DNA of 64,000 bases from Phenylobacterium aquaticum. Lineage in GTDB: Bacteria > Pseudomonadota > Alphaproteobacteria > Caulobacterales > Caulobacteraceae. The notes under the pieces are model-generated. The model was not told the DNA's origin. It saw only the letters and a list, made by a program, of their open reading frames with translations, and did no database searches. The position numbers and the translations under genes are program-made. This document shows, piece after piece, positions 45,449 to 56,244 of this stretch. Positions within the stretch are counted from its first letter, which is position 1. The number at the start of each line of letters is the position of its first letter. The stretch is taken from positions 1 to 64,000 of the forward strand of contig NZ_JALDPT010000003.1 of assembly GCF_022695515.1 (NCBI RefSeq). The letters run 5' to 3'.

Positions 45449-46840
45449 ATGAGCGCGACCCTTTCAGACGACCTCAGCTATGCGACCGCCGCCGACCTGG
45501 TGGTCGATCTCGCGGCGCGCCAGATCAGCTCTGTGGAGCTGACCAACGCGGCCATCGCCCGGATCGAGCGGCTGGACGGGCCGATCAATGCGGTGGTGGT
45601 GCGCGACTTCGACCGCGCCCTGGCCGACGCCCGGGCCGCCGATGCTGCCATCGCGCGAGGCGAACGCCGGCCGCTGCTAGGCGTGCCGATGACGGTGAAG
45701 GAGGCGCACAATGTCTCCGGCCTGCCGACCACCTGGGGCTCGGAGGCGTTCGGCGGCTGGACGGCGGAGGCTGATTCCATCGGCGTCGCGCGGCTGAAGG
45801 CGGCGGGTGCGGTGGTGCTGGGCAAGACCAATGTGCCGCCCTTCCTGGCCGACTGGCAGACCGCCAACCCGATCTATGGCCGCACCTCGAACCCCTGGGA
45901 CCTGGGCCGGTCGCCGGGCGGGTCCTCGGGCGGGTCGGCGGCGGCCCTGGCGGCGGGCATGGTCCCGCTGGAGTTCGGCTCCGACATCGGCGGGTCGATC
46001 CGCATCCCCTCGGTGTTCTGCGGGGTCTATGGCCACAAGCCCAGCTTCGACCTGATCCCCCAGCGCGGCCATACGCCGCCGGGGACGGACGGAGACGGCG
46101 TGCCGCTTGGCGTCATCGGACCCATGGCGCGGACGGCCGTGGATCTGGAACTGGCGCTCAGCGTGCTGGCCGGCCCGGCGGGCGACGAGGCCAAGGGCTA
46201 TCGGCTGGACCTGCCCGCGCCGCGGCACGCGCGGCTGGCGGACTATCGGGTCCTGGTCATCGACAGCCATCCGCTCGCGGCGCTGGACGAGGCGGTCTCT
46301 GGCCCCTTACGGGACCTCGCCCAACGGCTGGACGACCTGGGGGCGGAGGTGGCGTTCGAGAGCGAGCTGCTGCCCGACCTCGCCCAGGCGCATGACCTCT
46401 ATCTGGGCCTGGTCAACGTGGTCATGTCGCGCGGGGCGCCGCCAGGACCGCAGACGGTCTCGGCCCATACCTATATGGATAGGCTGGATGGCCAGGTGAT
46501 GGTCCGCCGGCAATGGGCCGCCCTGTTCGAACGCTTCGATGTGGTGCTGGCGCCGGCCTTCGGGACCGTGGCCTTTCCGCATGACCCGAACCCGGACCGG
46601 CACGCCCGGACGCTGACGATCAATGGCGCGGCGACGCCCTATTTCGGCCAGCTGGCCTGGCCGGCCCTCGCCACCTTCGCCAATCTGCCGGCGACCGCGG
46701 CGCCGATCGGTCAGACCCCGGAGGGCCTGCCGGTCGGCATACAGATCATCGGCGGCTTCCTGGAGGACCGCACCACCATCGCCTTCGCCGGCCTGCTGGA
46801 GCGCGAATTCGGCGGGTTCCGGAAGCCGCCGGGCTATTAG
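45449..46840 (+). CDS. Amidase of the amidase-signature family
   Basis: The 463-residue protein has the Ser-cisSer-Lys triad: Lys in [11 protein letters not shown], the Gly/Ser-rich block [16 protein letters not shown], and the nucleophile in [12 protein letters not shown]. It hydrolyses carboxamides; the substrate is unknown. The GatA role is unlikely because no gatB/gatC neighbours are present. Its stop TAG overlaps the convergent amidohydrolase stop by four bases (46837-46840). Confidence 0.93.
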   Translation: MSATLSDDLSYATAADLVVDLAARQISSVELTNAAIARIERLDGPINAVVVRDFDRALADARAADAAIARGERRPLLGVPMTVKEAHNVSGLPTTWGSEAFGGWTAEADSIGVARLKAAGAVVLGKTNVPPFLADWQTANPIYGRTSNPWDLGRSPGGSSGGSAAALAAGMVPLEFGSDIGGSIRIPSVFCGVYGHKPSFDLIPQRGHTPPGTDGDGVPLGVIGPMARTAVDLELALSVLAGPAGDEAKGYRLDLPAPRHARLADYRVLVIDSHPLAALDEAVSGPLRDLAQRLDDLGAEVAFESELLPDLAQAHDLYLGLVNVVMSRGAPPGPQTVSAHTYMDRLDGQVMVRRQWAALFERFDVVLAPAFGTVAFPHDPNPDRHARTLTINGAATPYFGQLAWPALATFANLPATAAPIGQTPEGLPVGIQIIGGFLEDRTTIAFAGLLEREFGGFRKPPGY

Positions 46841-48156
46841 GGCCTGACCGGCTTGCCGGCGGCCTTGTAGACGACGCCGCCCTTCATCACGAACTGGACG
46901 CGCTCCAGCTCGGTGATGTCGGCCAGCGGATCGCCGGAGACGGCGATGATGTCGGCGTAGCGGCCGGTCTGGACCGATCCGATGTCCTTGGCGTCGCCGA
47001 TCAGGTCCGAGCCGCCGGCGGTGGCGGCGAGTATGGCGTCCATCGGGGTCATGCCGGCCTTCACCATCAGGGCGAACTCGCGGCCGTTGTCACCGTGCGG
47101 GGCGAGGCCCTCGTCGGTGCCGAAGGCGATCTTGACGCCGGCATGATAGGCGTCGCCGAGGTTCTTCAAGAGGATCGGCCCGACCTTCAGCGCCTTGGCG
47201 GCGGAGGAGGGGTTGAGCTGTTCCGGGTGGGCGCGGGCGATCTTCATGGCCGTGTCGCCAACCAGCAGGGTGGGGACCAGATAGGTCCCGTGGGCCTTCA
47301 TCAGCTTGTAGCTGTCCGCGTCGGCGAAGGAGCCGTGCTCGATGGAATCGACGCCCAGCGTCACGGCCTTGTCGATGGCCTCCTTGCCGTGGGCGTGGGC
47401 CGCGACCTTGAGGCCGAGGGAGTGGGCGGTCTGGACCACGGCCGTGATCTCGTCATCGGCCATCAGCTGTTCGTCGGGATTGTCGCCGATCGACAGGACG
47501 CCGCCGGACGGCATGATCTTGATCAGGTCGACGCCCTCGCGGCGGAAGGCGCGGACGGTGCGCCGCGCGCCCTCGGGGCTGTCGACCAGGGACTCTGTCC
47601 AGCCGGGATGGCTGAGCTCGCTGTCCAGGCCGTTGGCCGGATCGCCGTGACCGCCGGTGGGGCCGAGCGGCTCGCCGGCCACGAACATGCGCGGGCCCGG
47701 AATGCGGCCCTTGGCGATCGCCTTCTTCATGGCGATGACCACCTCGTTCTGGCCGCCGACGTCGCGGATGGTGGTGAAGCCGGCCTGCAGGGTGCGCCAG
47801 GCGGCGCCGACCGAGACATAGGCGCTGTCATAGCCGTTCTCGGTCACCGCCTCGACGATCGGGTTGCCGCCGTCGAACTCGCCGGTGATGTGGTCGTGGG
47901 CGTCGATCAGGCCGGGCAGGACGGTGGCGTTGGACAGGTCGATGACCTCGGTCCCGGCCGGGGTGACGAAGCCCGGCTCGACGCTGGTGATGCGGTCGTC
48001 ATGGATCAGGATCGAGACCTGGGCGCGCGGCGCCTTGCCGACCCCGTCGATCAGACGGCCGGCATGGATGACGACATCCTTGGCCAGGGCCGGCGTGGCC
48101 AGGCAGGCGGCGGCGAGGACCACGGCGAGCGCCGTCTGGGACTTGAAGCTTTGCAT
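46837..48156 (-). CDS. Exported metal-dependent amidohydrolase (imidazolonepropionase-like)
   Basis: The 439-residue protein has a signal peptide (1-25, ending ALA). The amidohydrolase metal sites are in LPGLIDAHDH, VAAHAHGKEAIDKAV, VDSIEHGSF and IAFGTDEG. Members of this exported group, characterised from Caulobacter and related genomes, cleave Xaa-Pro or other C-terminally blocked dipeptides; that specificity is a suggestion. The ATG at 48156 gives the signal peptide. A 119-base gap separates it from the divergent kinase. Confidence 0.9.
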   Translation of the reverse strand: MQSFKSQTALAVVLAAACLATPALAKDVVIHAGRLIDGVGKAPRAQVSILIHDDRITSVEPGFVTPAGTEVIDLSNATVLPGLIDAHDHITGEFDGGNPIVEAVTENGYDSAYVSVGAAWRTLQAGFTTIRDVGGQNEVVIAMKKAIAKGRIPGPRMFVAGEPLGPTGGHGDPANGLDSELSHPGWTESLVDSPEGARRTVRAFRREGVDLIKIMPSGGVLSIGDNPDEQLMADDEITAVVQTAHSLGLKVAAHAHGKEAIDKAVTLGVDSIEHGSFADADSYKLMKAHGTYLVPTLLVGDTAMKIARAHPEQLNPSSAAKALKVGPILLKNLGDAYHAGVKIAFGTDEGLAPHGDNGREFALMVKAGMTPMDAILAATAGGSDLIGDAKDIGSVQTGRYADIIAVSGDPLADITELERVQFVMKGGVVYKAAGKPVRP

Positions 48157-48275
48157 ACTGGAACACCCCACTGAGCGGAGCCGTCCGGCTCCTTTGGCGG
48201 CGATGTTGAGGGCGTGGGCGGGCGGCGTCAAACCCGCGCTGGCGTGGCGGGGCGCCCGGAGGCTAGGCTGGCGAC

Positions 48276-49082
48276 GTGACCCTCGACGCCCGCCTCGACC
48301 ACTGGATCGCCCGCTGGGCGCTGGAGCCCGACGGCGAGGCGTTCGCCAGCCTGGCCGGGCGGCTGCGTCCGGTCCTCTGGCGCGGGCAGGCGGCCATGCT
48401 CAAGGTCAGCACGGCCCCGGAGGAGATCGCCGGCGGCGCCCTGATGAGCTGGTGGGGCGGCGACGGGGCGGCGAAGGTGTTCGCCCGCGAGGATGACGCC
48501 CTGCTGCTGGAGCGGGCCCTGAGCCCCGACGCCTTGGCGCAGATGGCCCGCCGGGGCGACGACGATGCAGCCTGCCGGATTCTCTGCGCCGCCGGCGCCC
48601 GGCTGCACGCCCCGCGCCCAGCGGCGGCGCCCAGCGGCCTGATCCCCCTCGACCAGAGATTTCGTGCGCTCTGGCCGGTGGCCGAAGCCCGGGGCGGCGC
48701 CTATCGGCGGTCGGCCGACCTGGCCCGGGCCCTGCTGGCGGAACAGGCCGGCCCTTGCGTCCTGCATGGCGACCTGCACCACGGCAATGTGCTGGACTTC
48801 GGGCCCCGAGGCTGGCTGGCCATCGACCCCAAGGGCCTGCTGGGCGATCCCGGCTACGACTACGCCAACATCTTCTGCAATCCGGACATCGAGACGGCCC
48901 TGGCCCCTGGCGCGCTTGAGCGGCGGCTCGCCTGTGTCGCGCAGGCCTCGGGCCTGGCGCCCGTGCGGCTTCTGCAGTGGGTGGTGGCCTATTGCGGCCT
49001 GTCGGCGGCCTGGACGCTCAGCGACGGCGACGATCCTTGGCGGGCGCTGGCGATCGCCGACGCCGCGGCGGCCTTGCTTTGA
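48276..49082 (+). CDS. APH(6)/hydroxyurea-type antibiotic kinase homologue
   Basis: The 268-residue protein starts with GTG and has the kinase signatures CVLHGDLHHGNVLDFG (catalytic aspartate) and WLAIDPKGLLGDPGYDYAN. Together with GGALMSWWGGDGAAKVFARE, this is the pattern of aminoglycoside 6-phosphotransferases (streptomycin) and hydroxyurea kinases. There is no mobile element nearby, so this is a chromosomal homologue whose true substrate may not be an antibiotic. Confidence 0.85.
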   Translation: MTLDARLDHWIARWALEPDGEAFASLAGRLRPVLWRGQAAMLKVSTAPEEIAGGALMSWWGGDGAAKVFAREDDALLLERALSPDALAQMARRGDDDAACRILCAAGARLHAPRPAAAPSGLIPLDQRFRALWPVAEARGGAYRRSADLARALLAEQAGPCVLHGDLHHGNVLDFGPRGWLAIDPKGLLGDPGYDYANIFCNPDIETALAPGALERRLACVAQASGLAPVRLLQWVVAYCGLSAAWTLSDGDDPWRALAIADAAAALL

Positions 49083-49125
49083 ATCAAGGCGGGCCGTGGC
49101 AGGGACGGTGAGCTGGTTTACCTAG

Positions 49126-49148
49126 CCTTCTCCCGCAAGGGGAGAAGG
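49126..49148 (+). other. Hairpin that contains the Shine-Dalgarno of the channel gene
   Basis: CCTTCTCCC (49126-49134) pairs perfectly with GGGAGAAGG (49140-49148) around GCAAG. The right arm is also the ribosome-binding sequence for the GTG at 49156, so the site would be paired in the transcript. The same hairpin sequence is a common intergenic palindrome in proteobacteria. Confidence 0.75.
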
Positions 49149-49155
49149 ACGAAAT

Positions 49156-49674
49156 GTGCAGGGCTGGATGGACAATCTGATCGCGGAACTGGCCCTGGCG
49201 ACGGGGATCGTGACGGCCACGGTGGTGGTCCACCTGCTGGGGCTCGACGCCCTGCAACTGATCACCCGTTGGCACCTGGAGCGCTTCGCCAAGTGGATCC
49301 ACCTCGACCGGATGATCGTGCCGATCGGAATGGTCTTGGGGCTGTTCGTGATCCACGGGATCGAGATCTGGGTCTACGCCCTGATCTACTGGAAGATGGG
49401 CATGCTGCCGACCCTGGAGCAGTGCCTCTATTTTTCGACCAGCGCCTATTCGACCCTGGGCGAGACAGGCGCCATCCTGCCCAAGGCCTGGCGGATCGTG
49501 GGCGTGCTGGAGGGGATCAACGGCATGCTGCTGATCGGGTGGTCAACCGCCTTCCTGTTCCAGGTGCTCGCGCACCTGGGCTGGGAAGGCGATGGAGATC
49601 ACGTGCTGCCCAAGGGCGCCATAGCCAGGCCGTCGCCGCGCTCCAAGGGATCGCGCAGCGGCGAGCCGTCCTGA
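49156..49674 (+). CDS. Small ion-channel protein (two-pore-helix type, K+ channel-like)
   Basis: The 172-residue membrane protein has helices at about 10-30, 50-80 and 112-138, and a pore-loop-like segment QCLYFSTSAYSTLGETG before the last one. The filter-like motif is TLGETG, not the TVGYG of true K+ channels, so ion specificity is open. GTG at 49156 has AAGGA six bases upstream. Its last 25 codons overlap the convergent msrB gene (49599-49674), unusual for two conserved genes. Confidence 0.8.
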   Translation: MQGWMDNLIAELALATGIVTATVVVHLLGLDALQLITRWHLERFAKWIHLDRMIVPIGMVLGLFVIHGIEIWVYALIYWKMGMLPTLEQCLYFSTSAYSTLGETGAILPKAWRIVGVLEGINGMLLIGWSTAFLFQVLAHLGWEGDGDHVLPKGAIARPSPRSKGSRSGEPS

Positions 49675-50096
49675 ACGAACTCGAGCGACACCGAATTGAT
49701 GCAGTAGCGCAGGCGGGTCGGCGGCGGGCCGTCGGGGAAGACGTGGCCCTGGTGGCTGCCGCAACGGGCGCAGCGGGTCTCGATGCGGATCATGCCGTAG
49801 CTGGTGTCGCGCACCGCCACGACGTGGGATTCGTCGAAGGGGGCGTAGAAGCTCGGCCAGCCGGTGCCGCTCTCGAACTTGGTGTGGGCGCGGAACAGGG
49901 GCAGGCCGCAGAGGCGGCAGCAATAGACGCCGTCCTCCTTGTTATCGAGCAGGCCGCCGCAGAACGGCGCCTCGGTGCCGTGATGCAGCAGCACCTCGGC
50001 CTCCTCGCGCGAAAGTCCTGATTCCAGACGCTTGCGTTCCGCAGCGTCGGGCGGCGAGAGATCAAATCCGGAAGGGGAGGTCGCTGGCTTGTCCAT
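49599..50096 (-). CDS. msrB: Peptide-methionine (R)-S-oxide reductase MsrB
   Basis: The 165-residue protein has the zinc-binding pairs CRLC and CARCGSHQGHVF, the TKFESGTGWPSF motif, and the catalytic cysteine in RYCINSVSLEF. It reduces methionine-R-sulfoxide in proteins. The ATG at 50096 is used; a GTG at 50105 in frame is possible. It is divergent from pccA and overlaps the channel gene tail to tail by 76 bases. Confidence 0.95.
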   Translation of the reverse strand: MDKPATSPSGFDLSPPDAAERKRLESGLSREEAEVLLHHGTEAPFCGGLLDNKEDGVYCCRLCGLPLFRAHTKFESGTGWPSFYAPFDESHVVAVRDTSYGMIRIETRCARCGSHQGHVFPDGPPPTRLRYCINSVSLEFVQDGSPLRDPLERGDGLAMAPLGST

Positions 50097-50211
50097 GGGG
50101 TCCACTCTAAGGTTCCGCGCTTAAGTACGAAAGCGCCTCCTATGAGGTTACATTTCATGATCGCCGATGGCGGCTTCAAGCCGGCCCCCCAGTAGAGACC
50201 AGTCGAGGCCC

Positions 50212-52191
<1,980 letters not shown>

Positions 52192-52220
52192 GCGGCGGTC
52201 TGGGGACCTTTGACCCGGCT

Positions 52221-52250
52221 TGGGTTCCCGCCTTCGCGGGAATGAGCGGG
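52221..52250 (-). repeat. REP-like palindrome (CGCTCATCCC family), copy 2
   Basis: TTCCCGC-CTTC-GCGGGAATGAGCGGG is the inverse form of the pattern at 13323. It lies between pccA and the convergent oxygenase gene, where it could end transcription from both sides. Confidence 0.75.
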
Positions 52251-52267
52251 GGAAGAGGCTGCGCGGC

Positions 52268-53599
52268 TTAGGCCGCCGCCTTCATCGATCCCACCGCCGG
52301 GCGGTATTGCTCCGCGTTGCTCGTGAACTCGGCGTGGCCGTAGCGGGTGAGCAGGCGGCGGATGCGGCGGACCAGGGCGGCCTCGGCCAGGTTCTTCACT
52401 CCCGGGATCGCCAGGGCGAGCCGATAGGCCATCACCCGGGTGACCACCAGCAGGGCCACGGCGGCGAAGGCGGCGCGGTCGCCGGCGGTGATCTTCACCC
52501 CCATGGCGGCGGCCTTGCGCGCGTCGCCGGCCAGGAACTGGCGCACGAAGAACAGCTTGGCGAAGCCGCGCTCCAGCCCGTTATGGATGCGGTTGCCCAG
52601 GCTCTGGTCCGGCGGCAGATAGGCGGCGAGCGTCGCGCGGACCAGGGTCCCGCAGGTTTCGTCGTCGAAGCCCCGGCGCAGGGTCTGGCTGCGGGCGTTC
52701 ATGATCCGCACGATCCCCTCGGGCGTGTCGGACAGGAGGTCCTCGGGCAGGCCCAGCAGGAAGCAGCGATAGCGGGCCAGCTCGACCTGGGCGCGCTGCT
52801 TGCGGGTGAAGGTCGTCTTGCCCTTGGCCATCAGGCGATAGGACATCAGGAAGATGGGGATCAGGCCGGCGGGCATCTGGTCGACCTGGGGGATCGGCAC
52901 CCCATAGACGCCCGTATCCCAGGCGCCGGCGCGGCGCAGGGCGTTGAAGCGCACCATGGAGTGCATCAGCCGCACCATGGCGGCGGCCTTGAAGCCGGGG
53001 CCGTGACGTTCCAGGGCGCCCGGCAGGACGGTGGTGGCGAAGAAGGTCGCCGTCTCGTTCACCCGCTTGGCCGCGGTCTCGTGACCCAGCGTGCCGGTCA
53101 GGGCCATGGGCAGGGCCGAGTACTTGTTCATGAAGGTGGCCACGAAGGCCCCGCGGATGGCGTAGGGGGCGAGGTTGGCCGTGCTGTTCAGGTCGGCCCG
53201 GGCGCCCTCGCGCACCAGATCCATGTCCAGCCAATCGGGGATCCGCTCCATGTCGGCGATGAAGGCCTTCAGCTCGGGAGGAGCATTGGGCACGGCCTCT
53301 ATGCCGTGGTCGCAGGCGGCGGTGAGCATGCCGATCAGCTGGCCGAACTTGTGGGTCGGCATCAGGGCCGCATAGGCGTCCGCGGTGCGGTCGCCCATCA
53401 GGGTGTAGGCGCGCACCAGGGCCAGGTCGTCGGCGGTCGGGGCGACGCCGGGGGCGCGGCCCCCGCCAGCCACGCTCTCAGCCGGATTCTCGGTGAAGCG
53501 CTCGGGGACGCGGTCGAAGTCGACCTCGCCATAGAGGCCGGGAAGGGCGGTCTTCTGGGCGGCCACGCGCGCGCGCACCTGGTCGATCTGCGGGGTCAT
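52268..53599 (-). CDS. MpaB/rubber-oxygenase family protein (DUF2236-like)
   Basis: The 443-residue protein contains IPDWLDMDLVREGARADLNS, a GHETAAKRVNETATFF block and the RLMHSMVRFN motif. These are conserved in the oxygenase MpaB family, which includes latex-clearing proteins with haem. No signal peptide is visible. The start at 53599 precedes a divergent TetR-family gene by 113 bases; the operator-like site at 53645 lies between. TetR control of this gene is therefore likely. Confidence 0.82.
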   Translation of the reverse strand: MTPQIDQVRARVAAQKTALPGLYGEVDFDRVPERFTENPAESVAGGGRAPGVAPTADDLALVRAYTLMGDRTADAYAALMPTHKFGQLIGMLTAACDHGIEAVPNAPPELKAFIADMERIPDWLDMDLVREGARADLNSTANLAPYAIRGAFVATFMNKYSALPMALTGTLGHETAAKRVNETATFFATTVLPGALERHGPGFKAAAMVRLMHSMVRFNALRRAGAWDTGVYGVPIPQVDQMPAGLIPIFLMSYRLMAKGKTTFTRKQRAQVELARYRCFLLGLPEDLLSDTPEGIVRIMNARSQTLRRGFDDETCGTLVRATLAAYLPPDQSLGNRIHNGLERGFAKLFFVRQFLAGDARKAAAMGVKITAGDRAAFAAVALLVVTRVMAYRLALAIPGVKNLAEAALVRRIRRLLTRYGHAEFTSNAEQYRPAVGSMKAAA

Positions 53600-53644
53600 C
53601 GGCGTCCTGGATGCAAAGGGGAGCTTGCAGTCCCAGGAAGATAT

Positions 53645-53659
53645 GTAAGCATTGCTCAT
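53645..53659. promoter_or_regulatory. Operator candidate between MpaB-type oxygenase and TetR gene
   Basis: TAAGCA-T-TGCTCA is an inverted repeat with one mismatch, in the divergent promoter region. It lies 47 bases before the oxygenase start and 54 bases before the regulator start. Confidence 0.6.
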
Positions 53660-53712
53660 GTTCCTACTCGCCTTCCGCCGCACGGGCGGCGGGCTTTCGG
53701 AAGGGCCGGCAA

Positions 53713-54321
53713 GTGGCTGAAAGACAAAGGCGATCGCCGCGCCAGGCGCGGGCCGGGGCCACGGTGGACGCCATTCTCGAGGCGGCCCTTCAACTTCTGG
53801 AGGCCGAGGGGCCGGCGCGGTTCAACACCAACCGCATCGCCGAGCGGGCGGGGGTGAGCATCGGCACGCTCTATCAGTATTTCGGCGGGCGACAGGACAT
53901 ATTGGGCGCCCTGGCCGAGCGCCGGGCGGCCGCTGTGCGCGACCATATCGCCGCCACCGTGATCGCCCAGCCGACGCTGGGCAGCGTGCGGACCATCGTG
54001 CGGGCCCTGATGGCCAGCTTCCAGGGGGAGCCCGAGACCCGGCGGGCGATGATGGACGCCCTGATCGAGCGCGGCGGAGAGGGGGCGCTGCTCGCTCATC
54101 ACCAGGCGTTTCTCGCGGCGATCGAGGGCCGCGCCAAGCTCAGCGTCGAGCTGACGCCCGAAACGGCCTTCGTCCTGACCCACGCCGCGATCGGCCTCTT
54201 GCGCGCCGCGGCCGCCGAGCCGGGCCTGGGCCTCGATCCCCAGGCCCTGGAGGACGAACTGGTGCGGCTGATGGAGAGCTATATCTCCGCCCTGGCCGAG
54301 CGGCAGGGGCGGGGCGGCTAG
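53713..54321 (+). CDS. TetR-family transcriptional regulator
   Basis: The 202-residue protein has the N-terminal TetR helix-turn-helix: ILEAALQLLEAEGPARFNTN, RIAERAGVSIGTLYQYFGGR. The remaining helices form a ligand-binding domain of the TetR_C type. The GTG at 53713 fits the family; the open frame starts earlier in the promoter region. It is divergent from the oxygenase gene, which it probably represses. Its stop overlaps the convergent FKBP stop by four bases. Confidence 0.9.
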   Translation: MAERQRRSPRQARAGATVDAILEAALQLLEAEGPARFNTNRIAERAGVSIGTLYQYFGGRQDILGALAERRAAAVRDHIAATVIAQPTLGSVRTIVRALMASFQGEPETRRAMMDALIERGGEGALLAHHQAFLAAIEGRAKLSVELTPETAFVLTHAAIGLLRAAAAEPGLGLDPQALEDELVRLMESYISALAERQGRGG

Positions 54322-54785
54322 GCCGGATCGACGCTGACCAACTCGATCTTGAAGATCAGCAGGCTGTCGGGCGGGATGGTCTCCTTGCCCGGATGGCCAT
54401 AGGCGAATTCCGGCGACAGATAGGCTTCCCAGACGTCGCCCGGGCGCATGAGCTGGAGGAGGGTGACCCAGCCGGGGATCAGCTTCTGCAGGGGGAAGAC
54501 CGCGATCCCGTCGGCGGGGCTGACCTCCTGGGAGGTGTTGAACACCTTGCCGCTCAAGAGGCGGCCTTCGTACTTCACGTGGATGGTGCTGGCGCGGGTG
54601 GGGTGGGGGCCGTCGGCGGGGCCGGACTTGATGATCTTGTACTGCAGGGCCGGCAGGCTGACGACGCCAGGGGCCTTGGCGTTGGCCGCCAGGAAGGCCG
54701 CGTTGTCGGCGAGCGCGTCGGCGCGGGCCAGGGCCGGGGCCGCGGCGAGGAGGGCGGCGGCGAGCGCCAGGGCGGGCTTGATCAT
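54318..54785 (-). CDS. Periplasmic FKBP-type peptidyl-prolyl isomerase
   Basis: The 155-residue protein has a signal peptide (1-20) and the FKBP domain with IHVKYEGRLLSGKVFNTS, FPLQKLIPGWVTLLQLMRPG and YLSPEFAYGHPGKETIPPDS. It catalyses proline isomerisation during envelope protein folding. The ATG at 54785 is clear. It is single-gene and convergent with the TetR gene. Confidence 0.93.
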   Translation of the reverse strand: MIKPALALAAALLAAAPALARADALADNAAFLAANAKAPGVVSLPALQYKIIKSGPADGPHPTRASTIHVKYEGRLLSGKVFNTSQEVSPADGIAVFPLQKLIPGWVTLLQLMRPGDVWEAYLSPEFAYGHPGKETIPPDSLLIFKIELVSVDPA

Positions 54786-54866
54786 GGGAGCGCTCCCGGC
54801 CGGACCGGCCGATTGGTGGAATGGCCGAGCCTACTATATTGTGGCGGCGAGTCCGATGGAGGCAGC

Positions 54867-55271
54867 ATGAACGGCCAGATCGCGTGGGGAGAGCTGTTCT
54901 TCACCGCCACGGGACGGCTGTCGCGGACGCCGTTCCTCATCGCCAGCGCGATCCTGATCGGCCTGGTTTCGGCCTATGAGGCCGTGGTTCCCACCCCCGT
55001 GCACTGGCTGACCGGCTGGTTCGTCTATCCTGCCCTGTTCTATTGCGGCGCCTGCGTGCTGTCGAAGCGGCTGCATGATCGGGGGCGCACCGGCTGGCTG
55101 GCGGCGTTGATCCTGTTCGCGTTGGTGGCGGTATGGCCGCAGCCGGTGGGGCTATTCGACTTCCTGTTCTCCATCGTCATCGTCTGGGCCGTGGTCGAGC
55201 TGGGCGTCATGCCGGGCGAACTGGGCGCCAATCGATTCGGGGTGAACCCGCTTCGGCCGGCGGTGGCCTGA
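54867..55271 (+). CDS. DUF805 inner-membrane protein
   Basis: The 134-residue protein begins MNGQIAWGELFFTATGRLSR and has the DUF805 core CVLSKRLHDRGRTGWLAALI. Three or four hydrophobic helices are predicted. GGAGGC lies six bases before the ATG. The family is abundant, but its function is unknown. A REP-like inverted pair lies immediately downstream. Confidence 0.88.
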   Translation: MNGQIAWGELFFTATGRLSRTPFLIASAILIGLVSAYEAVVPTPVHWLTGWFVYPALFYCGACVLSKRLHDRGRTGWLAALILFALVAVWPQPVGLFDFLFSIVIVWAVVELGVMPGELGANRFGVNPLRPAVA

Positions 55272-55297
55272 GGGCGCCGTGGCACGAATGCAATTTC

Positions 55298-55428
55298 ATC
55301 CGCTCATCCCGGCGAATGCCGGGACCCAGATCCCAAGGCTGGATAGCGGTTTGGATCAGCTCCGCGCATCTGGAACCCACCCCTGAGCCATTCCATCTGG
55401 GTCCCGGCATTCGCCGGGATGAGCGGAT
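55298..55428. repeat. Pair of inverted REP-like palindromes (34-bp perfect arms)
   Basis: The left arm 55298-55331 and the right arm 55395-55428 are exact reverse complements over 34 bases, starting ATCCGCTCATCCCGGCGAAT. Each arm holds its own CCCGGC-GAAT-GCCGGG hairpin. The 63-base core has no ORF. It sits between convergent DUF805 and lipB genes, so it may terminate both. It belongs to the CGCTCAT family of copies 1 and 2. Confidence 0.9.
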
Positions 55429-55441
55429 TGGGGGCGGTCCC

Positions 55442-56167
55442 TTAGACCGGGGGCTCGACCACGACCGTCCGGCCGAAGACCAATTCGAAGCTGGCCTTGA
55501 GCGCGGCGTCGGCGTCGTCGAGGGTGACGGGCAGGCCGAGGTCGACCAGGCTGGTGACCCCGTGCTCGGTGATGCCGCAGGGGACGATGCCGTCGAAGTG
55601 GCTGAGGTCCGGCTCGACGTTCAGCGAGACGCCGTGGAACGAGACCCACTTGCGCAGCTTGACCCCGATGGCGGCGATCTTGTCCTCGCGCGGCGGCGCG
55701 CCGGAGACCCGGCGTTCGACCCAGACCCCGACACGGCCGGGCCGAATCGCACCCTCGACATTGAAGCGGGCGAGCGCCCCGATGACCCAGGCTTCCAGGG
55801 CCGCGACGAAGGCGCGCACGTCGCGCTGGCGGCGGGTGAGGTCGAGCATCACATAGGCCACCCGCTGGCCGGGGCCGTGATAGGTGTACTGGCCGCCGCG
55901 CGCGGTCTCGAACACCGGGAAGCGGTCGGGGGCCAGGAGGTCGGCGGATTTCGCCGAAACGCCGGCGGTGTAAAGGGGCGGGTGCTCCAGGAGCCAGACC
56001 AGCTCGCCTGCGCGGCCCTCGGAAATGGCCTGGGCGCGGGCCTCCATGGCGGCGACGGCGGCCGGATAATCCACGGGCCCGGACGAGATCGCCCAGCCGC
56101 AGGGAGCCGCATCGTCGCGCCCGAAAATCGGCGTCTCAAGGTCGAGGTTTAACGAGCGGTCAAGCAT
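55442..56167 (-). CDS. lipB: Octanoyl-[acyl-carrier-protein]:protein octanoyltransferase LipB
   Basis: The product of about 241 residues has the LipB signatures [20 protein letters not shown], the catalytic lysine in [13 protein letters not shown], and the acyl-accepting cysteine in [15 protein letters not shown] (about Cys197). It transfers octanoate from ACP to lipoyl domains in the first step of lipoate synthesis. The start is uncertain: 56167 (MLDRSLN) fits the family best, 56206 is an alternative. Neither has a strong Shine-Dalgarno sequence. Confidence 0.93.
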   Translation of the reverse strand: MLDRSLNLDLETPIFGRDDAAPCGWAISSGPVDYPAAVAAMEARAQAISEGRAGELVWLLEHPPLYTAGVSAKSADLLAPDRFPVFETARGGQYTYHGPGQRVAYVMLDLTRRQRDVRAFVAALEAWVIGALARFNVEGAIRPGRVGVWVERRVSGAPPREDKIAAIGVKLRKWVSFHGVSLNVEPDLSHFDGIVPCGITEHGVTSLVDLGLPVTLDDADAALKASFELVFGRTVVVEPPV

Positions 56168-56244
56168 GTGTGCTGCAATGTGGCCCTTCAGTCGGCGTGG
56201 CGCCATGGGCGCTTCGGTTCGTCCGTGTTTCGAGGTGTCGCGCT

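Noticed and set aside
45449..46840. GatA subunit of the Glu-tRNA amidotransferase
   Set aside because: No gatB or gatC next to it and the sequence fits generic amidases.
48276..49082. Acquired aminoglycoside-resistance gene
   Set aside because: Base composition matches its neighbours and no mobile element or integron is nearby; it looks like a resident kinase homologue.
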